Assembly: GCA_018398815.1 (NCBI GenBank)
Contig: CM031628.1
Span: 2,804,360-2,868,359 of the forward strand
DNA from: Conus ventricosus
Lineage: Eukaryota > Mollusca > Gastropoda > Neogastropoda > Conidae
Direction of reading: 5' to 3'
DNA length: 64,000 bases
A model generated the notes under the pieces. The model saw only the letters and a list, made by a program, of their open reading frames with translations, was not told where the DNA came from and made no database searches. Position numbers and translations under genes: made by a program. This document shows positions 35,771 through 46,989 of the stretch, in pieces. Each line of letters begins with the position of its first letter. Within the stretch, counting starts at the first letter, position 1.

Positions 35771-37370
35771 TCTTTAAAATTTTGGTTTGTTTTTTTCCCA
35801 ACTTCGGGTGCGTTTGGGAAATTGTGAATTATGAATTCAGGTTTATATTTCATTTTTTGTGTGTAGTGTATTTTAAAATGATTTTTCCCGACACTGAAAA
35901 TTTACTTGAATGAAGGTTTGCCTTGGTGATTTGGATTTGGATCCCATTGTTTCACTTGTATTCGGGCACCATGATGGGGGGAAAGGGGAGGTTGAGGGAG
36001 CGTTGTTTTTTTTTGACTTTGTCGGGCTTGACTTTGTAGTGACATTTGTGTGTGGATACAGTCATTGGTTTTGCTTTTACAACCACCTTTGGGGAAAAAC
36101 ATGTTTGGTTTTTCAATGTACTTGGATGATTTGGGAATTAAAAATTTCATAAATTTGCAATGTTGTTATGTATTTTCTGGAAAGGGTGATTTTTTTTTGG
36201 GACGAGTAATATAAATTTTTTGTCCCCAAAAAATTTGATGGACAAAGTTTTTTTTTCCCCCCCCGGTTGGGGGTTTGCCCGGAAACGCTCTGGGATTTTA
36301 AAAAAAATTATCCGGGTACATTTAGTCCGGGATAGAAAAATTCCCCCCCTTTACACCTGTGGTGTGGTCAAGGAAAATCTTTTTTTGAACCGAGTGCTTT
36401 TCAAGCAGGAAATTGGTTGGACTGTCTCTTTTTTTGTCAAAACTGCAAAAAGAAAACCCTTGGGGGAGGGGATGGGCGTGTTAGTTAGCCTGGCTTTGGA
36501 AGCGGGCAAAAAATTTTTGGGGTGTTTTCCCAGGTCAGGGAAAGTCCATTCCCCCGAGTGTAATTTGTAAATCCCAAGCACCAAGTGCTAGTGAGCTGGG
36601 TGTCTCGGGTAAAAAAGGGGAAGGGGGAAAATTTCGTTAAAAATTTTAAACCCGGGCCCGGGAAAGACTGGGGTTTTTAAGGGGATATTTTCATTCTTTA
36701 AATTGGCTCTAAAGTTTTGCTTTTTTTTTTTCATTGTACTTAGTCTACATTTGGGGTTTTTTCCTAAAATGTATATAAACGTTGATTTTAAAATTCATAA
36801 ACCTGTTTAGGGGTTTTTTAAAATTAATTGTTCCCTTTTTAAATTATTTTAAATTCAATTTTAAGGGGGATGACTTTCATCTTGCTTTTTTTAAAAATCT
36901 TTTGCAAAAAATATTTTTAAAAACAAAATCGAAGTTTTTGTAAATTGTTGGAGAGGGGTTTAAAGGAACTTTATCTTACATTAAAGGAAAATTTTTGTTC
37001 CGGGCGCTCGTTCCCGGGAAAAAGCCCGGTTTTTGTGAGGAGACGGGGGAAAGGGTTTCCGAACGTATCCCCTTTTTGACTGCAGGAAAGGGGGGCCTGT
37101 TGGTGTTTTTGAAATGTTTTTGAAACCTTCAAAGTGGGTAGTTTAGTGCGACCACGTCGCTGCCCAAAAAAAGTACAGTGTATAGGGGGTGAAAGAGTTT
37201 TTTAGAAAAAGTGAAAGGGTTTTGTAGTTTTGTTTGGTTGAATTTTTTTTATTGTTGTCTTGAGCAATTTTTAAATAGTTTTAAAAGGGGGAGGGTTGCT
37301 GGGGTTATGTGTTTTTGGGCTGTTGACACCTTTGAGAAGAGGAGTGGATTGCGTGAAATTGAAGAAACAA
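35771..37370 (+). other. 3' region of copy B with possible polypurine tract/LTR start
   Basis: Counterpart of 28,936-30,345. The purine run at about 36,462-36,478 is followed by 'TGTTAG'. No recognisable coding sequence. Confidence 0.35.
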
Positions 37371-38600
37371 CACAAACACACATGCACACACAAACACACA
37401 CCCCCAAAAGTTTCGTCACACCACCCACCCCAAAACCCCCCCAAACCCCCACAAAACACACACAACAAACACCAAACACCACCCCAAAACCCACACACAA
37501 ACGGGACACAACCCCCCCACCCACACCTCCTTTTTTCCAAACCCCACACACCCCAAAAGCACCTTGTCTCTCTTGTCTGTCTGGGCTCTTCCCCCTGTCC
37601 GTCTGTCCTTCCCCCTTCTCTTAAAACCCCCCCCCCCCCCCCCCCCCCCCCCCCACCCACACACCCAAAATTTAATCACTTTCTCTCTGTCAAAACGCAC
37701 CCCCCCACACACCCCACACACCACCACACCAACACAACCCCCCCCCACACACACACACACACACAACCCAGGGACCACGCACCCTTCCACACACAAACGA
37801 AATTCCCCCAAAATCTTTCTCTTTTCCCTCCCTTCCCACACCACCAACACAACCCAAACCCCCCCACACACCCCCCAACACCCCCCACCCCCCACACAGA
37901 CCAAAACACCAAAAACCACTCCTCCTTTCTTTCCCCCAAAACAAAAAAAGACAACAAAAACTCACTTCCACACATTCTTTCTCTCCCACCCCAACTTCCT
38001 CTTCCCTTCTCCCTCTCTCTCAAACACACCCCTCCTTCTTTCTCCATGCGCCCCCTCCTCTCTCTCCCCCAGACAAGGACACACCAAAAAAAACCCTCCT
38101 CTTTCCCCACAAAAACCACACTCCACTACTCTCTCACATTTTTTCCTCCTCACCCCTTTACCCTCACATTTTCCTCTCTTTTCTCTCTCTCTCCCCCCCC
38201 CTTTTTCCCACACACACCAAAAAACCTTTTTCTTTCTCACAAAACAAAAACCCCACACCACAAAACCCCCCCTCTCCTCCATTTCACAAAAACACACACA
38301 CCCTCCTCTCTCTCCCCTCCCCCACCCACACACACACACCTCCCTCCCCTCTCACTTTTTCCACCACCTCACAACACAACACTTTTCTCTCTCCGCCCCC
38401 CAAACTCCTCCCTTTCTCTCTCCACAAAACACAAATTTTTCTCTCTTTTCTCTCCTCTCTCCCCTCTCTCTCTCTTTTCTCTCTCTTTTTCTCTAAACCC
38501 AACCCCACACACACAAAACAAACACACACAACCCCACACACACACACACCGGGCCCCCCTTCCCCCCCCTCCCTCCCCATCCCGGGGGTTGTCTGCCCCC
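37371..38600. repeat. 1.2-kb CA/CT/C tract almost free of G
   Basis: Plus strand made almost entirely of C, A and T: CA-rich, poly-C (37,627-37,653), then CT- and CA-rich. Between about 38,100 and 38,390 I see essentially no G. A 462-codon open frame (37,296-38,684) is only a translation of this low-complexity sequence. Confidence 0.9.
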
Positions 38601-39380
38601 CACCTACCCCCCCCCCCAAACCCCCCCAGTCCCCTCTGTCAAACTAGTACCCAAAAAAAACACGTGCCAAGTTTTTCTATTTAGGATTATCCACTGGGTT
38701 TTAAAACCCTTTGGGTTTTTAGTAAATTTTTAATATAACTTTGAAATCATGGAAATGTGAAAATTTTTTCCCTACATTTTAAAAAAAATGCCCCCTGTTT
38801 AAAAGGGGAAAAATGTCAAATACTGGCAAAAAAGGGGGGGCTGTCTTTTAAAAAAGAACCTTTTTAAAACCTGGGGGAGAAGAACCAAAGTGAGCTGGGG
38901 AAAGCAGTTTTATGGCCCTTCGTCTGTCTGTTCTGTCTTCCTTCCTTTCTTTCCTTTTTCCCCTCTCTCTCTTTTCTCGCTGTGGCGTGGGGGGTGTCTG
39001 TGTTGCAAAAAGACATGAAATTTAAAAAAAAAACCCCCATCGCCACTCTTCACCACATAAGATTTCCAAAGTGAAACCCTTAGCAAAGGGTTTGTCCCCC
39101 AAGCGACACTATCACCCAAAGTGACCTTATTTTTTCCCTTTTCTCTCTCTCTCTCTGTGGATAAAACAGGCAGACCGACAGATGGGTGGTTTAATCGATA
39201 AAAACAGATTTAACAGACAAATAGAAAGATTGAATTGATTAAATTTGGGTTTTGGGTTTTGATTTTATTGAAAAAATTTTTTAAGGATTGATCAGTTGAT
39301 TGACTAATGATTGATCCAAAAGGTATAATACATGAAGAACAACAGAAAAAATTGAAAAATTAAATAGGTCCAAAGAATAA
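38601..39380. other. No recognisable gene
   Basis: Low-complexity and homopolymer-rich sequence with a CT patch at 39,141-39,158. Much of it has no counterpart in unit A, so it accounts for part of the length difference between units. Confidence 0.5.
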
Positions 39381-40070
39381 AAAAAAAGAATAAACGGCCT
39401 TTAACAACAATGCCCGTGTTGGTTGGACCCCAAAAGTTAGGTTTTCTTCTCAGTTGTGAAGGGTTTAGTTCCTTCCCCTTTTAGTGGATTTTTTTTCTTT
39501 TTTCATCGCCAGATGAATTAACCCCTTTGGAGAAAAAAAAAAACCTTCACTCTCAGCTTTTTCTAGTGCTCCAAACCCACTTTATATAAGGCATATTTAA
39601 ATAAAATGAAATACCCTAGGGTACACAAAATTGTTTATCTTTTAAAAAAAAATTTTTCAACCCGTGAGCAAATAACCATTTGGGCCAATTTTAGCAAAAC
39701 CCAAAAATTAAACAATTTTACATTAACAAAGTTTTTCATCTCAATGCCCTTTTTCCTGATAGAGCGAGGTCAACACTGAGCATTCAAAAAACAAGAAGAC
39801 CCCCAGAAAAGTTTTCTCGCAGACACAAATTTTTACCAAGCGAATATTTAGTGTTTTCCCAAAATATTCACCCCTTTAAATTTTTAAAATTAAACTAAAA
39901 ATGTGTCTTGGGGCCAAAGGTAAAAAAGGGCCCTTTTTGGGCTAAAAATTTTTCTTGTGTTTTTTACCTTTTCCCTAATTTTGGGTTTAATTTACAAGAG
40001 AAAAAAATCTAAGGGGTTTTTTTTTTAAAAAAAGTTTTAGCTTTTATTTGCTCTTTTTTTTGCAAAATGT

Positions 40071-41394
40071 CTGCTATTTCATTCCCCTTTATACCCAGTG
40101 AATGGGACCCAAAAAAATCATTTTTTTTACCTAAATTGATAAAAAAATGCAGTAGATGGGTTTTTTTTCAAAAAAAAATCTCTTTTAGGGTTTGCCCGTC
40201 CCAAGGTCTAGTGAATTTTTTAAAAAAGAATTTTTGGAAAACAACACACAGTAAGATTTTATATAAAACAAAGGGGTATAAAAATTTTTGTACATCAAAA
40301 ACCCTTTAGTATTGCATAAAAATTCTGAGGTATAAATTAAAAACCCCCTTTTCCCAAAGATATGATTTCCCCGCATTTAAAGTTGGTTTAAAAAGCCGGA
40401 AAACCCCCGTCAGAGGAAAATTTCCCTAGACCCTCTTAAAACTTTTTTAAAATTTGGGAAAAGTTTGTTTTCTAAATGTTCACCAAAAATTTAGTTGTTA
40501 AAAAATTTTTCATTATCACTTTCCCTTTTAAAATAGTGTATTTATAACCCAAAAAAGGGTTTTGGTGCTCCAAACCGGGATTGGGGGTACCCCCAAAAAT
40601 TTTGTTTCAGCAGTTTAAACAAATCACAATTTACATCAAGTCAAAGTGTGTTTCTAATTGCCTTTTGGTTTTATGATTTTGTTTTTGGGAAACCCTTTTT
40701 AAAAAACTTTACCCGGAATCCCTCAGTTTTTTCTTTTAGTAAATGAATTTTCAACAGAAAAAACTTTTTTTTTGCAATTTTAATTGGGGCAACATCCCAA
40801 ATTCGCTTACATTTAGTAGTAAAACTTTGTTTTTTTTATTAAAATTTTAAGTGGGTTTTAAAGAAATGGAAAAATCCCAGAGAACCCGTTATTCCCTTTT
40901 CCCTCGGGGGCATAAAAATTATTTTTTTCCCCAAAAACCCCCCCAGAGTTTTTTTTCAAAAAGGGCCTTTTAAACTTTGCGAAAAAACTTCAAAAAATTA
41001 GGGGCAAGGAGGAAAATAACTTCTGGCCCAAAAAATTTTTGGAAATTAAAGGGGGGTTTAAGATGAAAAAGGGAAAAGAAATTTTAAAAAAAAAGGGTTT
41101 AAAATAAAATTTTTAAAAACGTTAAGGGTTTAAACCCCTTTTTTTTTTTTTTTATTTTTTTTTTCAAAATTTGTTTTCCAAGGTTTCCCCCCGGGGTTTA
41201 AAGGAAGGGGGGGGTTAAAAAAAAAAACCCATAATTTTCTTTTTGTTTAAATTCAAAAAAGAAAATTTGCAAAAGCCCGGGAAAAATTCTTTGGGCCCAA
41301 ATTTTTAAAAGGGGGAAAAAAATTTTTTTTTTCCCCGAAGTTCCTTAAACCCCTTGTTTTCCCCCCCTTTTTAAAAAAAAAAAATTTTTCAATA
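40071..41394. other. Homopolymer-smeared low-quality sequence
   Basis: Long runs of A, T, G and C with little intervening sequence, for example 41,060-41,390. No feature is trustworthy. Confidence 0.65.
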
Positions 41395-41605
41395 TGAAAA
41401 CTCTTCTCTAGCTGCAAAAGGAACCATCGCAATCCCTTTTGAAGGCAGATATATTTGTATTGCCTGCTCCGAGGCCTTTCGCGCTGGATCGGGACTCATC
41501 AGGGAGACCGGCTGGTTGTGTCTGCGCCCCGGCGTCAAATAAAACACCACAGTCCATAATACTGTGGTGTTCTCACCACCTGGGTGCAAAAAAGAATCCA
41601 ATAGC
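41395..41605 (+). repeat. Dispersed repeat shared with 9.4 kb; possible LINE 3' end
   Basis: The better of two copies. One frame (about 41,424-41,540) reads NPFEGRYICIACSEAFRAGS and ends '..CLRPGVK' before a stop. The C-x2-C and following Gly-Leu pattern recalls the C-terminal zinc finger of some LINE ORF2 proteins (C..CG..C.SR.GL..H). The family is inferred only from this pattern. Homology to 9,405-9,580 is directly visible. Confidence 0.5.
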
Positions 41606-42140
41606 ACCCCCAGAGCAGCCAGCAAAGAGTACTAAAGGGCAACCAAATGAAAGTGGGGGGAGGAAAAAATCTTTGCCAGACAGTTCACTTGTTGGCCTGC
41701 GCTTTTTTCCCCCCCCCACTATTAGATTGTTCGTCTATGTATTTGTCTGACTTTATTCAAGTTTAAAAGGCTGTGCCAGTCTTGAAAAAAAGTTACTCTG
41801 TGTTGGGTTTTTCCTTATGGGAGAAAAACATACCCCACTTGTTTACTGTTTATCGTTTACTGTTCCTGTTTTTCTTTAAAGGAGAATTAGGTGCAGAGAA
41901 ATACACTTCCTGCCCATATGTCAATTTTGATCGGACTAAAGAGATGTATAGATGTAAAAGGGTTGACAGTCCTGACCCCATGGTTGACAACATATTGTTT
42001 TAAGAACGTTTCATCTTTTTCTTGTTTTCTCAATCAAATTTTCAAATGTGTTTTCTAGTTCAGCTTGGGGGGTTAAAAATACCCCAGGAATTTAACTTTT
42101 TGTTTATATTCTAGAATCTGACAATCCAGCAAAAGCCAGG
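41606..42140. other. No recognisable gene
   Basis: Unassigned sequence. A 76-codon plus frame at 41,773-42,003 resembles nothing known to me. Confidence 0.45.
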
Positions 42141-42149
42141 GTAGCATCT

Positions 42150-42915
42150 TTGGGTTCTCAGGCGCATATATAAATCCCCATTATTATTATTATTATTATT
42201 TTCTCACCATTGTTAAACAACAGAAGACATGTTTTTTCTCCTGATAGTTTCAATCCATTGTTCTTCATATAATTCATCCAATTCCTTTTGGTACAACTCT
42301 GTACAGAGTTTATTGTTCTTTTATTGGAATGCTTCCTAAATGTACAGTTAATCCAAACAGCGATATCAACTGCATATTGAACTACGTGTGTGGCTTTTGA
42401 CATGGTTTTGGGGAGATCATGGATTAGGATTGTAAACAAAATGGGAGCAATAACTGATCCTGAGGAATACCTATATCTACATTCCTAAAGGATGAATAAG
42501 TTCTTCCAATCTGTGCACATATGCTTCTCTTGTTAGGAAGCTTTTAATGTAATCAAACATTCTCCCAGAAATACCAACTTTTTTAAATTTTGAAAAGTAG
42601 CCTTGCATGCCATACGCCATCATACATAGGCTTTTTTAACATTAAAAAATGTACCCAAAGTACTTTTTCTGTGGGAGAATTGTTTTTTTTAATGCGACTG
42701 GTCATTTTTTACTAAATGGTCTGGGGTTACAACGACCTTTTCCAAAGCCTGCTTGCTGAACGGGAATCACACCATTTTTTTCACAGTAACATAACAGTCG
42801 TTTATGAATAATCTGCACCCTCAGGTCTGGGGCATCGCTGAACGGCCCATTTGGGTTGATATCAGCCACTACTGGACATCCTGACTTGCTGGCTTTGGGC
42901 ATGCCTTTCAGTGAC
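42150..42915 (-). pseudogene. LINE reverse transcriptase (Jockey/CR1-type), truncated
   Basis: Read on the minus strand: 'VIHKRLLCYCEKNGVIPVQQ' with 'AGFGKGR' (about 42,820-42,740), the first RT blocks; a remnant of motif A ('FFNVKKAY', about 42,640); 'GRMFDYIKSF' (about 42,560); a motif B remnant, 'GIPQ' then, after a one-base deletion, 'SVIAPILFTILIHDLP' (about 42,470-42,405); and motif C as YAVDIAVW (about 42,375), where the family has YADD. Then 'NNGLKLSGEKTCLLLF' (about 42,260-42,210). The protein would copy LINE RNA at a nicked target site. Motif C has Val in place of the first catalytic Asp, and there are frameshifts, so it is inactive. An (ATT)n stretch at 42,180-42,200 follows it. 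Upstream it stops near the CT microsatellite at 42,961. Confidence 0.8.
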
Positions 42916-42959
42916 AATGATTCCACATGAAAACTACAAAATGCATACCTAAAACTAGA

Positions 42960-42960
<1 letters not shown>

Positions 42961-43034
<74 letters not shown>

Positions 43035-43036
43035 AG
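42961..43036. repeat. (CT)n microsatellite
   Basis: Pure CT run of about 64 bp followed by a short CA run, next to the truncated end of the LINE. Confidence 0.97.
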
Positions 43037-43730
43037 ACCAAAACAAAACAAAAAAAACCCAAAAACCATTTTCCAAGAAATCAAACATGGTTTACTTTCA
43101 GATGGAATGTCCAAAATGCTGCACTCAAAATAAAATTTTTACATCATTGAAAGTAACTATTTACAACAGAAAAAAAAATTCAAGACATGTAACAAAACAA
43201 TGTGCCTTTTGAAAAAAAAGAGACGATTAAAGAACCAAAGCAAACAACCATTTAATAACTCCATCACAAAATAAGTCAGTACATTGGCATCTATTCATCA
43301 AGTACTAATCAATAGCTTCAGTAGATTCTGCACGCGCGCACACACACACACATACACACACACACACATACACACACCCCAACCACATACACACAACACA
43401 CGCAACACACAACACACACACATGCACCGCAGTACACCAGGATATCTGGAAGTGAATGATCATACAATTGACAATGAAGCATAATTACAATCTTTTTACA
43501 TGTTGAAAGCATTGGCACTATAGCCCAATTTCCCTTGGGACATGCATAGACAGCATAACACGAAGATGACGTAGAACGATGAGAGAGCAGAGCAGAGACT
43601 TTGTTTAAACACACTTCAAAAAAAAAAACATTGTCACTAACCATCAAAAACACATCCTTAACTATGAGCTCTTTGCCGAACGGACTCAGGTGAGGGCTAG
43701 GAAGACACAGAGGGCATGTTCTAAAAAAAG
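43037..43730. other. No gene; (CA)n block at 43,335-43,430
   Basis: Unassigned sequence with an interrupted CA microsatellite. This lies outside the visible part of the inverted repeat, because the window ends before its mirror would appear. Confidence 0.5.
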
Positions 43731-43734
43731 GGGG

Positions 43735-43935
43735 GAATAAGTGTTTAAAGAAGGTAAATCTGGCATAACAAAGAGAGAGGACTATCCATATAAAAGATGA
43801 TTGAAGAAGGTAATTCAGCATCAGCAGACAGGGGAAACTGTTCCTGTCAAACAAAACCTTAACGAAGGTAAACCCGGCATAAACACGGAGAAAATTATTC
43901 CAGACAAACAACAAATTTTTAGTAAAAATGCATCC
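43735..43935 (+). repeat. ~55-bp minisatellite, short array
   Basis: Three to four units of the family seen at 31.3 kb ('ggcataacaaagagagagga'), grading into the 'ctgttcc..caaacaaa' variant. Confidence 0.8.
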
Positions 43936-44740
43936 TGTACAAACATAAAAAAATATTTCGGGAAAAAAAGAAGTTTAAAGAAGATTAAGGGGAGAGTTGG
44001 CACGAAAATTTTCCCAAATTGTCTTTCAAAATCATGTTTTAGGTTTTATTTTTTTGTGCTCAAGAAAGTCTGTTGAAACCATCTGTGGTGTTCATTTTGT
44101 CTATTTTCACATTTTCCGTTGTAAAAAATGACTTTGCTTGAAGGAGGTGTGTATAAAAATTTACTCAACTCTTTATTTTCAAATGTTGTTTTCTCAAAAT
44201 CATTTTTTTTCAACAACGGTTGATGTGCAAGGAACAAAATATCTCTGGATTCAAAACTAGCTAGCTTGGTAATTTTTTTTTTCTTTTGATCAGAAATAAA
44301 TTTCTGCATACATTTACTTTTAATTTATATGTCAAAACAGCACTTATCATTTGCTTTTTCCATTTGAAAAATAAAAAGCAATAAAACGCAAAGCCTGATA
44401 TGGAAAAAAATTTATTGAAAAAAAAAGCAGTTTAGATATATAAAAACCCCTTTTTGCAATTGCATTACTATAGCTCCAAACCCAGAAAAGTCATGTTTCA
44501 AGTGCCTAACATGTCTGCTATGATAGAAATACAGTTCTTGTTATAAACCCGGTTTTTCTTTTTTTTCTCATTATTTTGCTCCCATTTGTGGTCTCAATCA
44601 CACAAGAGCTTTGAAATCATCCAAATATGGTTTTTGCTATGTTTTTTTTTTTTAACATAAAAAAATAGAAAAAAATGAAGAAGTTTTTAAAAGAACAATG
44701 GTTAATTTTCGTGACCTTTGCCTTAATTTGTTTTAAACAA
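43936..44740. other. No recognisable gene
   Basis: AT-rich sequence. Its first 100 bp match 31,830-31,930. Mirror sequence lies at about 63.35-64.0 kb. Confidence 0.5.
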
Positions 44741-44744
44741 AGAG

Positions 44745-45145
44745 AACGATGTTCCAGCAAACAGGTGTTTAAAGGGGTAAATCCGTAAAACACAGAGAAA
44801 AAATGTTCCACACAAACAAGTACATGAAGAAAGTTTAAACCCTGGTAATAAACACAGAGAAACTGTTTCCAGACAAACAAGTACATTGAAGAAAGTAAAC
44901 CTGGTATAAACAACAGAAAAAAAATGATTCAAACATTTAAGTTCTGGAAAATGCTAAATCCCGAAAAAACAAACAAAACCAAATGTCCTAGATAAATAAG
45001 TAAATGCAGTACAACAATGGAAACATAAAACTTGACACACACACACAAAACAACAGTAGTTGAAGCAGATTTTTCTGGCATAAACAAACAGAAATGTCCT
45101 AGATAAACAAGAAAATGCAGTACAACAATGGAAACATATTCCTGA

Positions 45146-45187
<42 letters not shown>

Positions 45188-45430
45188 CAACAACAATAGA
45201 TGAAAAAGATTAATCTGGCATAAACAAAAAGAAATGTGTACCAGACAACACATAAATTCAATGGAGGGAAATCCGTGTAAACACAGAGAGAAAAGTTCTA
45301 GCAAACCAGTTCTTTACAGAAGGTAAATTTGTTGTAAACACGAAGAATGTTTTGGGGAAAAGTCTTTATAAGAACATGAATCTAATATCAGCATAGTGAA
45401 ATGTTCCTGAAAACCCTTTTTTTTTTAAAA
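44745..45430 (+). repeat. ~55-bp minisatellite variant, degenerate
   Basis: Units carry 'ggtaaa(t)cc(t)ggtataaa', 'cacagagaaa', 'tgttcc' and 'agacaaacaagtaca'. Some units are replaced by 'tagataaacaagaaaatgca' text, and a CA run sits at 45,149-45,184. Mirror array at 62.59-63.33 kb. Confidence 0.75.
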
Positions 45431-45833
45431 CAGGTAAATCCGACATGTTGTTTGTTTGCAAAATAATGAACTGCATTAGTTTTGGTTTTAAGACATTGCT
45501 AATAGAGTTGCCTTATAGTACCCTTGTTCAAGTGACTTTTTTTCCCCTTCCAGCCATGAATTCTTTTTGATAGTGGAGTTATTTGTGAGCAACTGCAAAA
45601 GATGGCCACACAATCTGGAGATGAAAGTCAGTGAGTGTCATTGATTTCTAAAGCCATTATTTACTTGATATCACTTACGGATAGTTCAGTGTCTATGAAG
45701 AAACCTGTCAGAAATGATTTTTGCGGCAGTGTAAGTTTCCCCGCAAATTGAACAGAAATAAACATCACCTCATGCACGCTTCAGGCATGCATGGAAAGGA
45801 AGGGCTGTGGACTCTGGCTGATCCGACAGGAAA
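45431..45833. other. No clear gene; weak zinc-finger-like patch
   Basis: Around 45,720-45,795 the plus strand gives 'QCKFPRKLNRNKHHLMHASG', with Cys and His spacing loosely like a C2H2 finger. The mirror copy near 62,330-62,395 keeps only part of it. Too weak to call a gene. Confidence 0.2.
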
Positions 45834-46251
45834 CATTGTTCAGTTTGAGCCATATACTGGTGCTCACATGGGACAGGACACATTGTTCAGTTTGAGCCTA
45901 TACTGGGGGCTCACATGGGGCAGGGTACATTGTTCAGTTTGAGCCATATACTGGTCTCACATGGGACAGGGTACATTGTTCAGTTTTTAGCCATATACTG
46001 GTGCTCACATGGGACAGGGTACATTGTTCAGTTTAGCCAAAATACTGGTGCTCCATGGGACAGGATACATTGTTCAGTTTCAGCTATATACTGGTGCTCA
46101 CATGGGAAGGATACATTGTTCATTTGAGCCATATACTGGTGCTCACATGGGACACGGTACTTGTTCAGTTTGAGCATATACTGGGGCTCACATGGACAGG
46201 GTACATTGTTCAGTTTGAGCCATATACTGGTGCTCACATGGGACAGCGTGT
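45834..46251 (+). repeat. 47-bp minisatellite, nine units
   Basis: Unit words 'gttcagtttgagccatat', 'actggtgctcacatgggaca' and 'gg(g/a)tacatt', repeated nine times with 1-3 bp indels. Mirror array at 61.90-62.28 kb. Confidence 0.95.
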
Positions 46252-46985
46252 GTGAGTGTGCTTGTGAGCGGTGTCCGCATGTTCCTATGGGGTTTTTGTG
46301 GAGTGTTGTGAGCATGTGCGCGCGTGTTTTGTAAAGATAAAGCAAATCAGATAAAGCAAAGTCTAAGGTTATCAGTTCCGCAAGACAATCCGACAAACAG
46401 ATGACAGGGCAAAACACGATGCACTTTGACCTCTAAGGTCTTCTTCAGGCAAAACCCAAACAACATTTAGGACAAGGACCAGCAACCACTTCTCTTCTCA
46501 TCGTCGGTGCAAAGTGGGCGTTGAATGAAAACCAAGGCCGTTGGAAGAGGATCATGGGAGTTGAAACATTTAAAGATGACAATAATAATAATAATGATAG
46601 CAACAAAAATGATGATAGTGATGATGATTTAAAACATTTGATCATAAGAGGAAGAATACTGTTTTACTTTTGGTGGTGATATGACGATAATAGTTGTAGT
46701 ATTTTAAAAGTGGCAAAATACAGGGGGGAGAAAGGAGAGGGGGTGGAGGGTAGTAGAACAGCAGGGTTTGTTTGTTTGTTTGTTTACTGATGATAATAAT
46801 CATGGTAGATTAATAATAACGCTTGGGAGCAAGAACAGAAATGATCAATGAATAAAAGCAAACAAAAACTGGGTGGTGATCACAATGATAGTAGTTATGT
46901 TTGTGATGGGTTTGGGACGATGATAATGGTTGGAAAGTAATGGAAGTGACCAATAAGGAAGGGCCATCATTGCTATTGGGAACCA
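46252..46985. other. No gene; small (AAT)/(GAT) and (TTTG) microsatellites
   Basis: Short 'aataataataat' and 'gatgat' runs at about 46,578-46,630 and 'tttgtttgtttgtttg' at about 46,768. The mirror lies at 61.2-61.9 kb. Confidence 0.5.
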
Positions 46986-46989
46986 ACAA

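Larger units (their letters stand above)
32655..40070 (+). repeat. Direct-duplication unit B
   Basis: Collinear copy of unit A (25,950-31,330) in the same orientation, with many more indels and homopolymer changes. Matching landmarks are the pol gene, 'tgaatgaaggtttgccttgg' (29,006 and 35,909), the CA/CT tract, and 'tttttcatctcaa' (31,020 and 39,732). Confidence 0.85.

Noticed and set aside
37296..38684. 462-codon open frame, longest in the window
   Set aside because: It is a translation of a G-free CA/CT/C low-complexity tract. Stop codons are scarce there by composition, and other frames are open over the same bases.
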